Shown: positions 1 through 12,429, numbered from the stretch's first letter. The stretch: DNA of 64,000 nucleotides from Blastocladiella emersonii ATCC 22665 (GCA_025594325.1 JANHCV010000011.1:310001-374000), one strand, 5' to 3'. The notes: generated from the letters alone by a model not told the origin. Made by a program: numbers and translations.

Positions 1-896
1 GCCGCGACCACACTCTGCCGCTCGCCGCGCGGAGCCGCGCGAGTCCTGCCGTACTAGTGCAGGCCGCCGGGTTTCGGATCATCTCGAGTGGGTGAGTAGT
101 TGTCGTTGCCGCGTCCACCAAGCGCTTGCGCCACGCTGACCGCGCGGGCGACGATCGTTCCAACTCTTCACGTCCAACGGACGCAACGCGCTAGAAAGCG
201 CGACGCGGCCGCCGCGGGCACTGCCGACTGGAACATGGGCTAGATCGTCGCCGTGCAGCTGCCGTGGTGGCAGCATGCGCTGATGCGCAGTAAAATCGAC
301 ACGGCTCTCGTCGCCGCGTCCAAGATCGCTACAGGGATCACGCTGAACACTTGATCCTGCTCTCAGGTCGCCATCTGGTCGCGCGCGTGAAGCTCCTCTC
401 AACGGAGACCATGCGCTATTGTTTCTAGTGCGCGTTGAGCGACCCGAGACGCGCAGCGGCCGATCCACTTCGCGGACATCGCAAGACGACGTCGTTCCGT
501 TTCCTCGCCTTCGCTACTGACCTTCTGTACCACTATCCGTTGCACTAGGTCGGTCGCATTGCCGCGCTCAACCTCAGCATTACCGGTTACTTCACGATAG
601 AGGGTGGTGTGGTCCGCTGCGTCAGGAACCGCCGCGGACCTTTGGGCTCGCGCCTCGATCGCGTCGATTGTTTCGCCACGAGACGAGGAGCAGACTGCTC
701 CCGGTGATACAGAATTGCCGTCGCTATGGGCGGTAAGAGAAACAGCTGTATTGTCCCGAGTATCATGTCTCACGTCTCACGAGGCGACGTCACATGATTG
801 ATCAACGCGTCTCCTTCACCATCAACGAGTTGCGCGACTGATCCACCAGCGGATTTAGAGACAAACGAAAATATATGAGGAACAAAAAACTTTGGA
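1..896. other. Gene-poor left edge
   Basis: I see no convincing coding region here. The open frames are short, overlap on both strands and show no recognisable motifs. The AT-rich stretch at about 855-895 lies just beyond the stop codon of the minus-strand transposase-USP gene and is probably its 3' untranslated region. Confidence 0.5.
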
Positions 897-3800
897 CTAG
901 CCCAGGACCCGGTACACGGCGAGCGAGATGGACTTCATCATGTTGGACGCTGTCCCCGCTGCGTTGCGCAACATCGGGACTTGGTCGCGAGGGACGGAAA
1001 GGCGGACGGCGGGCACCGACGGATTGGGCAGCCCGTAGGTAGCCTTCTTCTCTACAGTAACAGGCACGGACTTGCGTGCGCTCGACTTGTAGGGCTCAAA
1101 GATGGATGCGCTGCCGCCGCCCATGTCGTCAAAGTACCACCACGAGCCGCCGTAGACGAAGGCGCTCGTATAGTGCGCGGTCCGCTCGCTTGGGTGATAG
1201 TACACGACGGCGCAGAGGCGAAGCGCGAGTCTACGTGAGTGGGCGTTCACACGTGAGTTGAGTAGGAGGAGACAGAGAGCAGTTGGCGCGTACCCATTGG
1301 TCGTGATCATGGCGGGGACAGGGTCAGACAGCGGTCCAGTATGGTCGCGCATTGGAGAAACAGCGAGAAAGTGCGGCGCCGACGGGACGATCAGGTTGTC
1401 GCGAATGAAGCGAGGACAGATGCATCTAGACGCAACAAGAGTGAATCAGTCAGTATCACGTCAAGCGATGCAAGCGAGGTGAAGGCGATCAATCGAGGTG
1501 GCGAACTTTTTCATGTCCTTCTTCGCGACCAATTTCTTGTCCTCGAAGGACTCGTGGCGCGATGACGCGCGGCACGGACACGCGTCGCACGGATCGAGGC
1601 AGCTCTTGACCGCCTGCTCGATGTTGGGGGTGTACGGCGTGATGATGGACGCCGAGGAGGAAGGGAAGTCGCGTCTGTTCTTGAACGAGCGCGTCCCAAA
1701 TCGCCTTGAAGTTGTTGGGGTCAGACAGTGCGCGCACGCGCGCTCGTCTTCCGGGTGGTATTCGAGCGCGAGGAGCGGGCGGTGCAGCGTGTTGGTCGCG
1801 CGCGCGCTGTCCAGCTGCGCCATGTCGACCTTGTACATCTCGAAGACGTGATCGGCGACATCGCCGACCCACGAGACAGACACGTCGGTTTTGCTGTGCA
1901 CGTCAAACCCACCCGGCAGGCGTCCGCCCGTCCTATTTGCGAAGACGTGCGCGTACAGGAAGCGGGCGCGGTCGTACTCGCCTGCCCGCAGAAGGCGAAA
2001 CACGTCGCGAATCGTGTCGCGCGGCGCGGGCACCTCGGGGAAGCGCGCCATGTCCCACGACGTGCTTTCAGACGGCGCAAACACGTCCATTACCCGAGTG
2101 TCAACCATGACCCACAGGAGCGCCGTGAAGAGCGCGTCAAACGGGCACGCGTAGAACAGGTCGTAGCTGAAGTTGGGCGAGACGTCGATGGAGCCCGTGT
2201 TGGGCGGGCCGTGTGGGACGTTGACGGGGAGGATGGCGCGCTGAGCAGGCCGCGGCTGCGTCGCGTTGTTTGATGCGCTGCGGGCCCACGCAGCTGCGAT
2301 GCTGGCGGCGAGCGCGGGCATCGTCTTGAGCGTGGCCGCATGCGAGTGCTTGCCGAGCCCTTGGCCAACCTGCACGAGCTGCGGGGCCGGAGCGCCGCGC
2401 TCGATTGGACGCGCACTTGCGGCTGGCGGCGGGCGGACTGCAGCGGCATCGCGACTGCGCGGCGGAACCGCGATCTTCGGCGACACGAGCCGCGACGCGA
2501 ACGGCGACGATGAGGGCGGCTGGAGCGGGGCGGCATCAGCACGCGCGCGCGAGGGTCGCGGCGGCCGCGGCATGCTCGGGGATGGCGCAGGGGGCGACGC
2601 CGGAAGCGGCGTGGGAGGTGACGCGGGAGGTGACGCGGGAGGTGACGCGGGCGCAGCAGCTGGCCGGCGGCGCTTTGGCGCGGCTTGCTCGCTGGTCGAG
2701 GCGTTGACACTACGCGCGCGCTTCGTAGTGTTGGCAGCAGTGGGCCGCCATTCCTGCATCGTCATGACGCGCGCGGGCCGCCCGCGCGATGGCCGAAGGT
2801 CGTCCGCCGCGTCGCGTTGGGGGGCTTCGCCGCTGGCCGCCGCCTCGGCGAGTGCAAACAGTTTCGCGGCGCCCTCGTCGGCTGCTGCGTCGCCAAACAT
2901 CCACGGAACCGAGTCGAGCCCGCCGTCGTCGTCGCGAGTGCCAGGCGCGGCGGCGGCGCTTGAGTCGGACTCAAAGCCAGATCTCTCGCCGTCAACGAGC
3001 ATGCGGTCGTCATCGCCGTTGGACCCGTCGCCCACGCACGACCGGTCGGCGTCAAACCGCTCGTCGAGGTCCATGTCGTTCTCGTCGCAGGTGCTGCTGC
3101 GCGCCTCGCGCGAGGACGACGCCGCGGCGACGCGAGCCGACACGACAGAACCCGTGCCGCTGTCGCCGTCGGTCGAGCGGGACAGAGCGGGTGCAACGGT
3201 TGAGCGTTCGCGGCGCCGGCGGTTGGGTTTGCGCGCAAGCGGGTTGCCCCACTCTAGGTTGTCGAAATCGGCAACCTGCACTGGATCGAGCTCGTCCAGA
3301 TCGGCGAGGAACTCGGTGGTCGCTTGGCGGAGGTCGAGCATCCACGCAGGGAGCGGGATGTCGGCGTCGAGCAGCGAGACGACCTCGGGCACCGACGCCC
3401 GCTTCTTGCTGTGCGACTTGGGCTCGCACTGCCGGCGACCGTGGTTGAACATGAGGTGCGCGGCGATGAGGTGGGCGCACACCTGGTTGTGGTCACGCGA
3501 AGCGCAGCAGGTGCACCGATGCTGCTCGAGGTAGACGTAGTGCTTGCGACCCGACTCCTCAAAACTGACAACGAGGAAGATGGACGGCGACGGATCGCCG
3601 CCCACGCGGGCGAGCTTGCGCACCGTTTCCACGTCGGTGACGCGCGCAACGAGGCCGAACTGCCAAAGATCGAAGCCGTGCGCACGATGGGCGGCCTGGT
3701 CCATGGTGAAGCGCGGGTCGTCATCGCCTCGCTCACGCAGCATCCGCTCGTAGTACGGGAACATGAGCTCCAGGATTCGGTGAAGGAGAAGATCGAGGCG

Positions 3801-5749
3801 GTTGCCTGCGATGTTACTAGATTCGCGCGGCGTGGAGCTGCATTAGTCCCAAGTTGCGCGTGCTGTACGGCGCGGGCAGCGTACTTTAGCACAACACGAT
3901 CAAACGTGCGAAACATGGCCTCGGTGATGTTGTTGGTGTTGCTGAGTGCAGGCGCGATCTCAGTCGAGCCCGTTGCGTCGACGATGTACGCTACACAGGA
4001 GCCACGTGGTCAGTTGCCTTGCACATGTGGTGTGACCCATGCAAACAACGTACGCAGCCACGTCGGCGAGAACCAGTAGCGCTGGAAGTACTCGACCCAG
4101 GACTTGTGCTCGAGGAGAGCGAGCGACGGTTACCGCGAACCAGGTCGATGAGGACATCCACGACACGCTCGCGGAACGCCTTGAGGAACGCGACGAGCGT
4201 TTCCGTCTTGATGTCCGATGAGACGAGGACGGCAACGGGGAGCCCGCGGCTACACAATTTGACAACGGCTGGGTCAGTACAACGCTGTCGCGCGGCGCGT
4301 TGAGAGAGAGGGAGGGCGCGCACCCTTGCGGGTTGAAGATCGTGAGGATCGTCATGGGGATCGAGCCCGAGCTCTTGTGCCGGTGCGAGCTGTCGATTCC
4401 CGTCGGCGCGCCGCGATGGTAGGCGAGCCACCAGAGCGCGGCATTGTCGGTCATGAAGGCGACCGCGAATGGCGCACGGGTGTAGTGGATGACCTTGGCC
4501 GTGTTGTCGGCGACGATCTTGTCCACGACGTCGAGCATGAGCTTGAACTTGTTCGAGTGCGCATGGCTATGGCAGTCGCCGATCTGCTTCTCGCTTGGGC
4601 GGCGGTACTCGGGGATGTTGCGCTCCTTGCAGAAGAACAGGACCTCTACAAGAGGCGGCGGACGGTTCGTTAGACTCGCGACGCGGACAGCGGGGACGCG
4701 TTGGCGGATCGTACCATTGATCAAGGCGCGTCGGGTGAGGCTGAAGTCGAGCTTGCGGCGGTTCATGAACTTCTCGACGAGCGGGGAGATCTTGAGCTGT
4801 TTGAGCGGGATGACGTCGGTGTGGTCGTCGTAGAAGCGGACGAGCGCGGTCTTGAGGTCGCGGGCGTAGATGTAGATGGAGATCGTCACGGGGCATGTAC
4901 GCCGCGGGGCGTTGCCACGCTTGCCGACGGGTAGCGCATGCCACTCGGCGACTGCCTTGGCGTCGTCATCGGAGATCGGGCAGGACGGGCGACTGAGGCA
5001 ACCGTAGCGGGCGCGGTAGACGAGATTGTCGTTGTCGGGCAGGTAGGGGACCGCGAAGGGGATGCACGGGATCGAGATGCGGGGATCTGGGTGCGGGATG
5101 TTGGACGTCTGCGTGATAACGACGTCGGGCGAGAAGTCGGTGCTGTCGAACGTGAAGTCCTGGTGCATGGTGTTGAAGAAGTGCGGGATGTCGGACACGG
5201 GCACGCGGAACGTACGGCTACGAGCGATGCAAGCGGACGTGAGTTTCCCATGGATCGGCCGACACGATGTGCAGGCGTGGTATATCGCTTACGTTGGGTT
5301 GTTAGACTTGGTCGTGTCCCTCAAGGCGACAGCCTTGAACGAGCGGGTCATGTCCTCGCGCTGGGGCGGCCGAGGGGCGACGGCGCTTGCGACAGACCGG
5401 TCCATGTGCGCCTTCATGATGTCGCCGCCCATGAGGAGCATCTGGCCGAGATGATCAGATAGTCGGCCGACGGCCGTGTTGGCGTCGGTAGCGGCGAGGA
5501 GGCGGTCGATCTCGTCAAGGCCGTCGTCTTCATGGCCCGCCACATTTTCTCCTCCTCCTCCTCCTCAAAGTCAGACGACACGTCGTCGGCACGGGGTTCG
5601 GGAACACGCGCCGCGGCGATAGAAGGGTCGGGAAACTTGGGCGGGCGACCGCCGCGGTTGGCGGTGGTCCGAACGGCAGCTTGCGTCGCGCGCCTGGCGC
5701 CACCGCCACCGCCGTGAAGGGCGGGAGACGACGAGGGCGGTGCCGTCAT
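897..5749 (-). mobile_element. MULE-type transposase - SWIM zinc finger - USP-like peptidase fusion
   Basis: Multi-exon minus-strand gene. Exon 1 (5749-5293) carries an AT-hook (RGGRPPKFP) and an acidic run. Exon 2 (5217-4324) holds the start of a MULE DDE transposase with the first Asp in GIDSSHRHK; 4249-3869 holds SSDIKTE, the E in LLEHKSWVEYF, and NTNNITEAM. Exon 3805-1507 continues with NRLDLLLHRI, a SWIM finger (CTC-x9-CAH, about 3480-3525), a proline-rich linker, and a C19-like peptidase N-terminus (ACPFDALFTALL) with C-x2-C pairs. Exons 1425-1294 and 1230-897 finish the peptidase, including the His box HYTSAFVYGGSWWYFDD. Placed introns are 5218-5292, 4250-4323, 3806-3868, 1426-1506 and 1231-1293, all GT-AG. 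The transposase part is damaged: a frame slip in the GAG run near 5560, another near 4125, and an in-frame stop near 4012. The SWIM-peptidase part is open throughout. I infer an old Mutator-like element; I saw no terminal inverted repeats. Confidence 0.75.
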
Positions 5750-5834
5750 CGCAATGTTGGGCAGGGCACGATGCAGGGAGTGGTGCGAGCGTGCGTGTGC
5801 AGTTACGGGTGAGGAGGGCGCAAACTGAGGGAGT

Positions 5835-5990
5835 TAGAGCGTGCGAAGCGAGTTCCTCGGTGGATCCGCACGAAGCCTCGGCGGGTCCGCACGGGGCCAC
5901 GGCCAGCCCGCCCCGCGTCTCGGCCGATCCGCTCCTTCCCTCGGCGCGTCCGCACGGAGTGTCGGCGGGTGCGGAAAAATCCCCTCGGCA
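5835..5990. repeat. Short degenerate tandem repeat around TCCGCACG
   Basis: Imperfect copies of a unit containing TCGGCGGGTCCGCACGG recur here with variable spacing. The stretch lies upstream of the transposase-USP gene and could belong to its 5' flank. No gene is visible in it. Confidence 0.45.
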
Positions 5991-6087
5991 GCTCAGCTTT
6001 TTTAGCCGGCAGGTCCCATAAATCCCTCGGAATAAACTATTTACCGGACGGAAACCGCGTTCGCCACCCGTGTTCGCGGCGGTTCGC

Positions 6088-6271
6088 GCCGCCGGGCGTC
6101 CCGCGAATCGGTGCACCACCGCCTTGCGCGTTAGCCAAGTGCGCACACTGTGTAAGCAGACCCCGCGCCGCGAGCTCCTGCAACTTCCCCGCCGCCGGGC
6201 GTCCCGTGTATTGGTGCACCACCGCCTTGCGCGTTAGCCAAGTGCGCACACCGTGTAAGCAGACCCCGCGC
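6088..6271. repeat. Direct repeat pair, about 81 bp, 103-bp spacing
   Basis: Copy 1 (6088-6168) and copy 2 (6191-6271) both start GCCGCCGGGCGTCCCG and end AAGCAGACCCCGCGC. They differ at only a few bases. No coding function is apparent. Confidence 0.9.
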
Positions 6272-7079
6272 GGCACGTTGCATCATCCCCTGCCTGTGAG
6301 CCTCGGACGCGTTCCCCGATGTGATGTGTGTGTGGTTGCGACCAGGAGAAGCGGGCGTCGTGCGTGCGCGAGTGTGGGTCGCCCTTCGCGGTCACCTCCA
6401 ATGCTCTTCGATCTGCTCACTCCTCCTCTCGCCCCGCCGTCCGTCGTTTAGAAGTACTCGCAACACTTCGCTCCCCTTGCTCCGTATCTGGCTCGGTTCC
6501 CTTGGAACCTCTCTGGCATCTCCACCATGTATGGCTCCCCGACAACGTAGGGCGACCATGCATCGCCCCTCACACTCACGCACGCTTACCTGCACAGACC
6601 AACTATGCACACCACACAATCTTGCACTATGATGGGCGCACCTGCACCGCCAGCACCTCTCCGCACCACCATGCTCGCCTCGCGTCGCTCTGCGAACAGT
6701 CGCGCCCTCCCCGCGCCGTCTTGCGGGCGACGGCGTTGCAATCGCTGCGCGGCTGGCTGCCTTGCCCCGCTCGCCTCGCATCGTCGCGCGAGTACCAGCA
6801 CTGCGTGCCTGCTCGCCATCGCGCTCCTCGCGGACTCTTGGCCATCTCCCGCAGTGCACGACGTGGCATCACGCCATCATCATCACGCACAATCTGAGCC
6901 CCTACGCTCCGCCTACCTGCCGGTTCGGCGCGGGGTCCCACATCCCGCTCGCCGTCCGATCTCGCGCGACACGAACCACTCCACACGCTCTCCGCCATCC
7001 TACGTGCCGCACGTCCCCAACTCGCTCCTCGCCCTTGTGGAAACCGCGCGTCCCGTGTGACGTCGGTCCTCGCACGGTC
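6272..7079. other. Stretch without a supported gene
   Basis: C-rich sequence with overlapping open frames on both strands but no recognisable domain, conserved motif or clear intron signals. It leads into the minisatellite and may be part of the same repeat-rich block. Confidence 0.4.
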
Positions 7080-8640
7080 CACGGCGCCCTACCGCCCTGT
7101 TGGCCGTGTACACTCGCGCTACCCACACTCGCGTAATCCACGGTGCACCACGCTGTTCGGCCCCGGCCGAGCCGCAGTTCCCCAATTGCACTCGCGCAAG
7201 CTGTGCATTCCGCGCGGCATCCCGCTCGCCGACTCGCTTGCGCGATCCACGTCTTCCCGCGCGACACCTGCTCTCGCGTGAGTTGCGCACACCGCTCGTC
7301 GCCCACTAGCGCGACGCGCGCGTCCCGCTCGTCGCCCACTAGCGCGACGCGCGCGTCCCGCTCGTCGCCCGCTCGTACGACCCGCGACATCCCGCTCGGC
7401 GCCGGCACTTGTGCGAGCTGCGGAACCCGCCTGACGCCCGCACTCGCGCCATCCGCACCACCCGCTCGTCGCCCGCCCGCGCGACCCGCGCGCCCAGCAC
7501 GTCGCCCGCCCGCGCAATCCGCGCGTCCCGCACGTCGCCTGCTCGCGCCATCCGCACCACCCGCTCGTCGCCCGTTCGCGCGATCCGCGCGTCCTGCACG
7601 TCGCGCAGTCCGCGCGTCTCGCTCGTCGCCCACTCGTGCAATCCACGCGTTCCGCTCGTCGCCCGTTCGCGCGATCCGCGCGTCCCGCTCGTCACCTGCA
7701 CCCGCGCGAGCTGTGCGTCCTTCTCGCCGCCTGCGCTCGCGCGATCCGCGACGTCCCGCATGGCACTCGCTACTAGATCGAGCTGTGCATCCCGCTAGCC
7801 GCTGGCGCTCGCGTGATCCGCGACATCCTTCGCGGCCCCTGCGCCCGCGCGATCCGCGTTTTTCCCGCTCGCCACCTGCACTTGCGCGGCCAACGGTACC
7901 CTGTCCTCCGCCTGCGCCCACGCGATCCGCGACATCTTGCACGGTGCCTGCGCTCGCGCGATCCGCAACACCACGCTCGTCGTCTACGCTCGCGCGATCC
8001 GCGGCATCATGATCGCTGTCGGCGCTCGTGCGACCAGTGATACCCCGTTCGCCGCCTGCGCTCGCGCGATCCGTGGCATCCCGTCGCGCACCGGCGCTCG
8101 CGCGATTTGCGGCATCCCGCTCGTCGCACGCGTCGCGCATCCCCCTTGCCGCCCGCGCTCACGCGATCCCGTGACGCTCCACCATGGCGCACACGCCCGC
8201 GCGATCCACGGCATTGCGCTCAGCGCCCACACTCGCGCAATCCGCGGCACCCGCTCGACGCACGCGCTCACGCGATCCGCAGCACCTTCTCGCCGCCTGC
8301 GCTCACGCTGGCCGCGCACCCCGCTCGCTGTGCGCCCTCACGCGAGGCGCGCGCTGACAGCACCCCGTTCGCCATCCGCATTTGCGCTACCCACGGCACC
8401 CCGCTCGCCCGCTTGACTCGCACAATTTGCGGTATCCCGCTCGCACGCTGGACCCGCACGACCCGCAGCATCCCGCTCGTCTTCCAACGTTGCGCAAGTC
8501 GCACATCCTTCTCACCGAAGGCACCTGCGCGATCTGCGGCACCCCGCTTGCTTCGCGCACCCTCCTCGCCGTACGCGCCTGCGCGATTCGCGCATCCCGC
8601 TCACCGTATGCGCTTGCGCGTGCTGCATCATCCCGCCTGC
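7080..8640. repeat. Minisatellite with 36-bp period
   Basis: A degenerate array built on units like GCTCGCGCGATCCGCG followed by CATCCCGCTCGTCGCC. The 36-bp period equals 12 codons, so long open frames with 12-residue repeats appear on both strands (for example 6902-8140 minus). Copies vary by substitution and occasional indels. The symmetric, motif-free open frames argue for repetitive DNA, not a protein gene. The array ends just upstream of the Copia element. Confidence 0.8.
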
Positions 8641-8817
8641 AGTTCACACTCTGTTGAACTGCAGCGCCTTACCTGCTGGGTGCTGCCTTGTGGTTACCTC
8701 CTGTCACACTCCCTATCCGCTGCTACGCGGCCTGCTGCAGCCCTTCGCGCGCTGCGCGCCGTGCTCGCACCGCTGTGCGCTCCCTACATGCCCCTACGCT
8801 TGCTCCTGCCTCATGGT

Positions 8818-8928
8818 GGTTGGGGGAGCGGCCGCGTCTGTCCCGCCTCTTGCTGTTGGGGGAGTGGCCGCGCCTGTCTTGCTGCTTGCCATTGGGGGAG
8901 TTGCCGCGCCCGTCCCGCTGCCTGCCAT
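8818..8928. repeat. Three-copy 36-bp repeat at the Copia 5' side
   Basis: Three units containing TTGGGGGAG followed by GCCGCG begin at 8820, 8856 and 8892, exactly 36 bp apart. Further TCGGGGGAG or TTGGGGGAG copies follow at about 9042 and 9078. The unit differs from the upstream minisatellite, but the period is the same. The G-run resembles the polypurine stretch after the retrotransposon stop (12450-12458). Confidence 0.7.
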
Positions 8929-9123
8929 CAACGAGCCTGAGCTGGCCACCATCGCCGACGGGTTCTACGCCAACGCCGCGCTCCTGCCCGACCGGCTCAA
9001 CGCCATCAAGGCGGCTGCGGCAACGACGCGCCACTTGCCGTCGGGGGAGCCGCTGCGCCCGATCCGCTGCCGCTCACTGTTGGGGGAGCCGCCACACCTC
9101 GCCCGTCCGACATCTCCATTGAG

Positions 9124-12100
9124 ATGGGGGGAGGAACCTCGGACTTGGCCCCAGCCCGCGCATCTGGCCCCGCCGCCGGCGATGCACCACCACCACCGCC
9201 GTCGCCATCCACCACTGGCACCTCTTCCTCAACACGGTCTCAATTTCCTTGTTCATTCTCAAAATCCGAAGCCAAGACCGCCACCTCGACAGCCATCCTG
9301 CACCTTCGGTTTGGCCACGCCAGCCGCGACGCGCTGCGCAAGCTCTTTGACCCAATCTACCACCTCTTCTCCGAGCACGAGTTGCACCTCGCCCACAAGA
9401 CGCTTGACAACGACTGTTTCATCTGCAAATCGTCCAAGGAGGTGTTCCAGTCGCTCCCGTCCACGGGCAACACCACCAACGCCTTGCTCGAGCTGCTCCA
9501 GGTGGACTTAAACGTCGTTGATTACACGCCATTGCACATCCACGGCTACCGCTATGTCATGGCTGTGCACAACGACTTCTCCTGGCTCACGTGGCTCGTG
9601 CCGCTCAAGAAGAAGAGTGAGGCTGCCCAGAAGCTCCACCACCTCATCAACTGCATCAAGCGCGACCTGTCGCACAAGGTTGTCCACCTGCGCTGCGACG
9701 GCGGGGGCTCGCTCCGCAGCAACTCGTTTGTGTTGTGGTGCAGCACCATGGGCATCCAGCTCGAGCCGACAGTCCCCGGCCACCACGGCGGCAACGGCTC
9801 GGTTGAGCGCCTGTTCCGCACGCTCAATGAGCGCATCTGCGCCTACCTCCAGCACGTTGACTGCCGCCTCGTGTTCAACCGGACCCCGCGCGCCAGCCTC
9901 AACTGGAAGACGCCATACGAGGTCCTCTACGGCCGCGTGCCTAACCTTGCCAACATCCGCGCGTGGGGCGTCACCGCGCTCGCGCCGCTGCGGCACGGCA
10001 CGCACGTGCGCAAGCTTGACCCATTGGCGCGCCCGTATATCTTCCTTGGCCACGGCGACAACAAGGCCAAGACGCACGTCATGCTCAACCTGCAGACCAA
10101 GCGCATCGTGCGCGTCTGGCTTGCCGTGTTTGACAAACGAGCGCTTGTCAAGCGCGCCATGTCGAGCGTGGAAGCCTTCCACCACCTCTTCAAGGACTAC
10201 AAGACGCAGTACACCAAGGATGACGGGGCTTGTCAACTCCCCGGCAATGACAAGTACTCGCCCTTGCAGGACGGCACCCAGTACAATGAGGGGTTCAACT
10301 CCGAGGAGGAGGTTGACCAGTTCCTGTACAAGATCAATGGGCCAACCACGTCCGGCGGTGCACGCGTACACGCGCCGGGTCCCGCGCCACGTGCAGAGTT
10401 GCCAATCCCCAGTCCCGCGCCGCGCGCAGAGTTGCCAATCCCCGGTCCTGCACCGCGCGCTGAGTCGCTGATCCCTGAGATCGCGCCGCACGGCGACCCG
10501 CCGATCCCTGCACGTTTTGGCGACCTCGTATACAACAAGAAGACGGACTCGTACCGGTACCCGCCCACGTCAACCAGAACGCGCATTGGCCACACTGTTG
10601 CTCGGCCCATGCTCAACCTTGCGCTGCCTGACCCGTTCGCGGCCGTGTTGCTGTTCCACGCCCCACGTAAACAGGCCGCCAACATCGTCGCCACCGCGAC
10701 AGCCCATCTGTCGCAGCTCACCACCGGCGTGTCCCAGTTGGTTGTGTTCACCGTGATTGACGTGCCGTGCAACTACCGCGACGTGTGCAAGTCCAAGAAC
10801 TTCACCAAGTGGTTTGCCGCGCAGAACACGGAGCTCACAGCGCTGATCAACAATGGCACCTGGATCGTGATCAAGAAGGCTGACGTCCCCGCCGGCGAAC
10901 GCATCATTGGCTCGCAGTGGGTCTATGCGTACAAGGCCGCCAAGGACATCTTCAAGGCGCGCCTCGTTGCCCGAGGAGACCAGCAGCGCGTCGGCCTCGA
11001 CGTTGATAACTGCTACTTGCCCACTGTCTTGTACGCGTCGATCCGCACCTTCTTCGCCGTCGCCGCGTTGCGCAGGTGGCGTATCCACTCCATGGACGTC
11101 TCAAACGCGTACGTCCACACCAACTTGCCCAAGCCCGTGTACATGTACCCACCACCGGGCATCGGCGCCGCGCCCAACGACGTGTTCCTCCTCAAGTAGT
11201 TGCTCTACGGTCTCAAGAACGCCGGCCGCAAGTGGTACTTGTTACTCTTGTCCGAGGTTGAGAAGCTCGGGTTCAAGCGCACAACGGCCGACCCGTGCGT
11301 GTTCTTGCGCAAGCTCGACGGCTCCGTGACCAACCTTGTGTGCTACGTCAATGACCTCCTCCTCGGCGGCAACGACGAGCTGCAGGTCGAGCGCGTCAAG
11401 TCCAACCTCGCCAAGGTCTTCACCATCAAGGACCTCGGTCCCGCCGACTCGTTTTTGAACATGGAGGTGGTCCAACACAACGACTACATCTGGATCAGCC
11501 AGTCGCGGTACATCAAGGACCTTGTTGAGCAGTGGGGCCTTGAACCGTCCAACACCCGGGTCCCCATCTCGCAGCTGCCCAAGTTGGGCCTCACCAACTC
11601 CATGATTGCCTCGACCAACTACAACGGCAAGGTCCCAAACGCCGGCAACGACAGTGACACAGAGTACGACGAGTCGCAGGCCGACGCGTCCCGCACGACC
11701 AGCGCCCTCGACGCAGATTGGACCCGCAAGTACCAGTTGGTCCTTGGCGCCCTGCTCCATCTCGCCACCGTGTTGCGGCCCGACATTGCGTTTGCAGTTG
11801 GTGTTGCGGCTTGCCGCGCATTGTGCCCAACGTTTGACGACCGCAAGCTGCTTGCCCAAATCTCGCGCTACATGACCAGCACGCCCGATCTGGGGCTCAA
11901 GTACACACGCGGCGCCTCAATCACCAACTCGCTCCAGTGCTTTGCCGACGCCAATTACGCCGGTGACAAAGCGACGTGCCGCTTGACCTCGGGCCTCGTG
12001 ATCTTGATTGCAGGCGCCCCCGTCACGTGGATCTCCAAGCGCCAGGCATGGGTTGCGCTGTCGACAGTCGAGTCAGAGCTCAACGCCGCCCCCAAGGCGA

Positions 12101-12429
12101 CGTGTGAGACCATCTGGATCAAGGACCTGCTTGAGCAGATGACGCACACCACGCTCGGCACAATTGTCCTGCAGGAGGACAATGCGCCACTCATTGCCAC
12201 CACCGACAACACCGTTGCTGTGTACTGCTTGGTCAAGCACGTCACGGTCCGCATCACCTTCATCCGCAAGAAGGTCAACACGGGCGTGATCTCAATCAAC
12301 AAGGTCGCGTCCAAGAACAACCTCGCCGACTTCTTCACCAAGCCCATTGTGAGCACGTTCGACTGGGCCGTGTCCCGACTCGGCCTTCACCCGCACCCGC
12401 TCGCCAAGCGCAACATCACCAAGGCGTAG
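9124..12429 (+). pseudogene. Decayed Ty1/Copia retrotransposon pol (integrase-RT-RNase H)
   Basis: The integrase HHCC zinc region is at about 9299-9432 and the core runs to about 9830, with the Asp residues and the Glu of NGSVERLF visible. A proline-rich spacer follows (about 10360-10500). Reverse transcriptase spans about 10800-11560 and RNase H about 11930-12330. The order integrase before reverse transcriptase defines the Copia type. No gag, zinc knuckle or protease is recognisable upstream, so the element is 5'-truncated or very diverged there. It is broken: a TAG at 11197-11199 interrupts the RT, the RT active-site box reads YVND instead of YVDD (codon 11350-11352), and the RNase H C-terminal HxD-type motif is altered. 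The copy should be inactive for reverse transcription. Confidence 0.9.

Noticed and set aside
4646-4714. Possible 69-nt intron in the transposase exon (GTACGA to TTGTAG)
   Set aside because: It has good splice signals but is a multiple of three and open, so splicing cannot be decided. Left as coding.
6902-8140. 412-codon minus-strand open frame with 12-residue repeats
   Set aside because: It lies in the 36-bp minisatellite, where frames on both strands stay open because the period is a multiple of three. No domain or start context supports it.
7080-8640. CRISPR-like array
   Set aside because: The period is constant but units are degenerate throughout, with no alternation of exact repeats and unique spacers, and the genome is eukaryotic.
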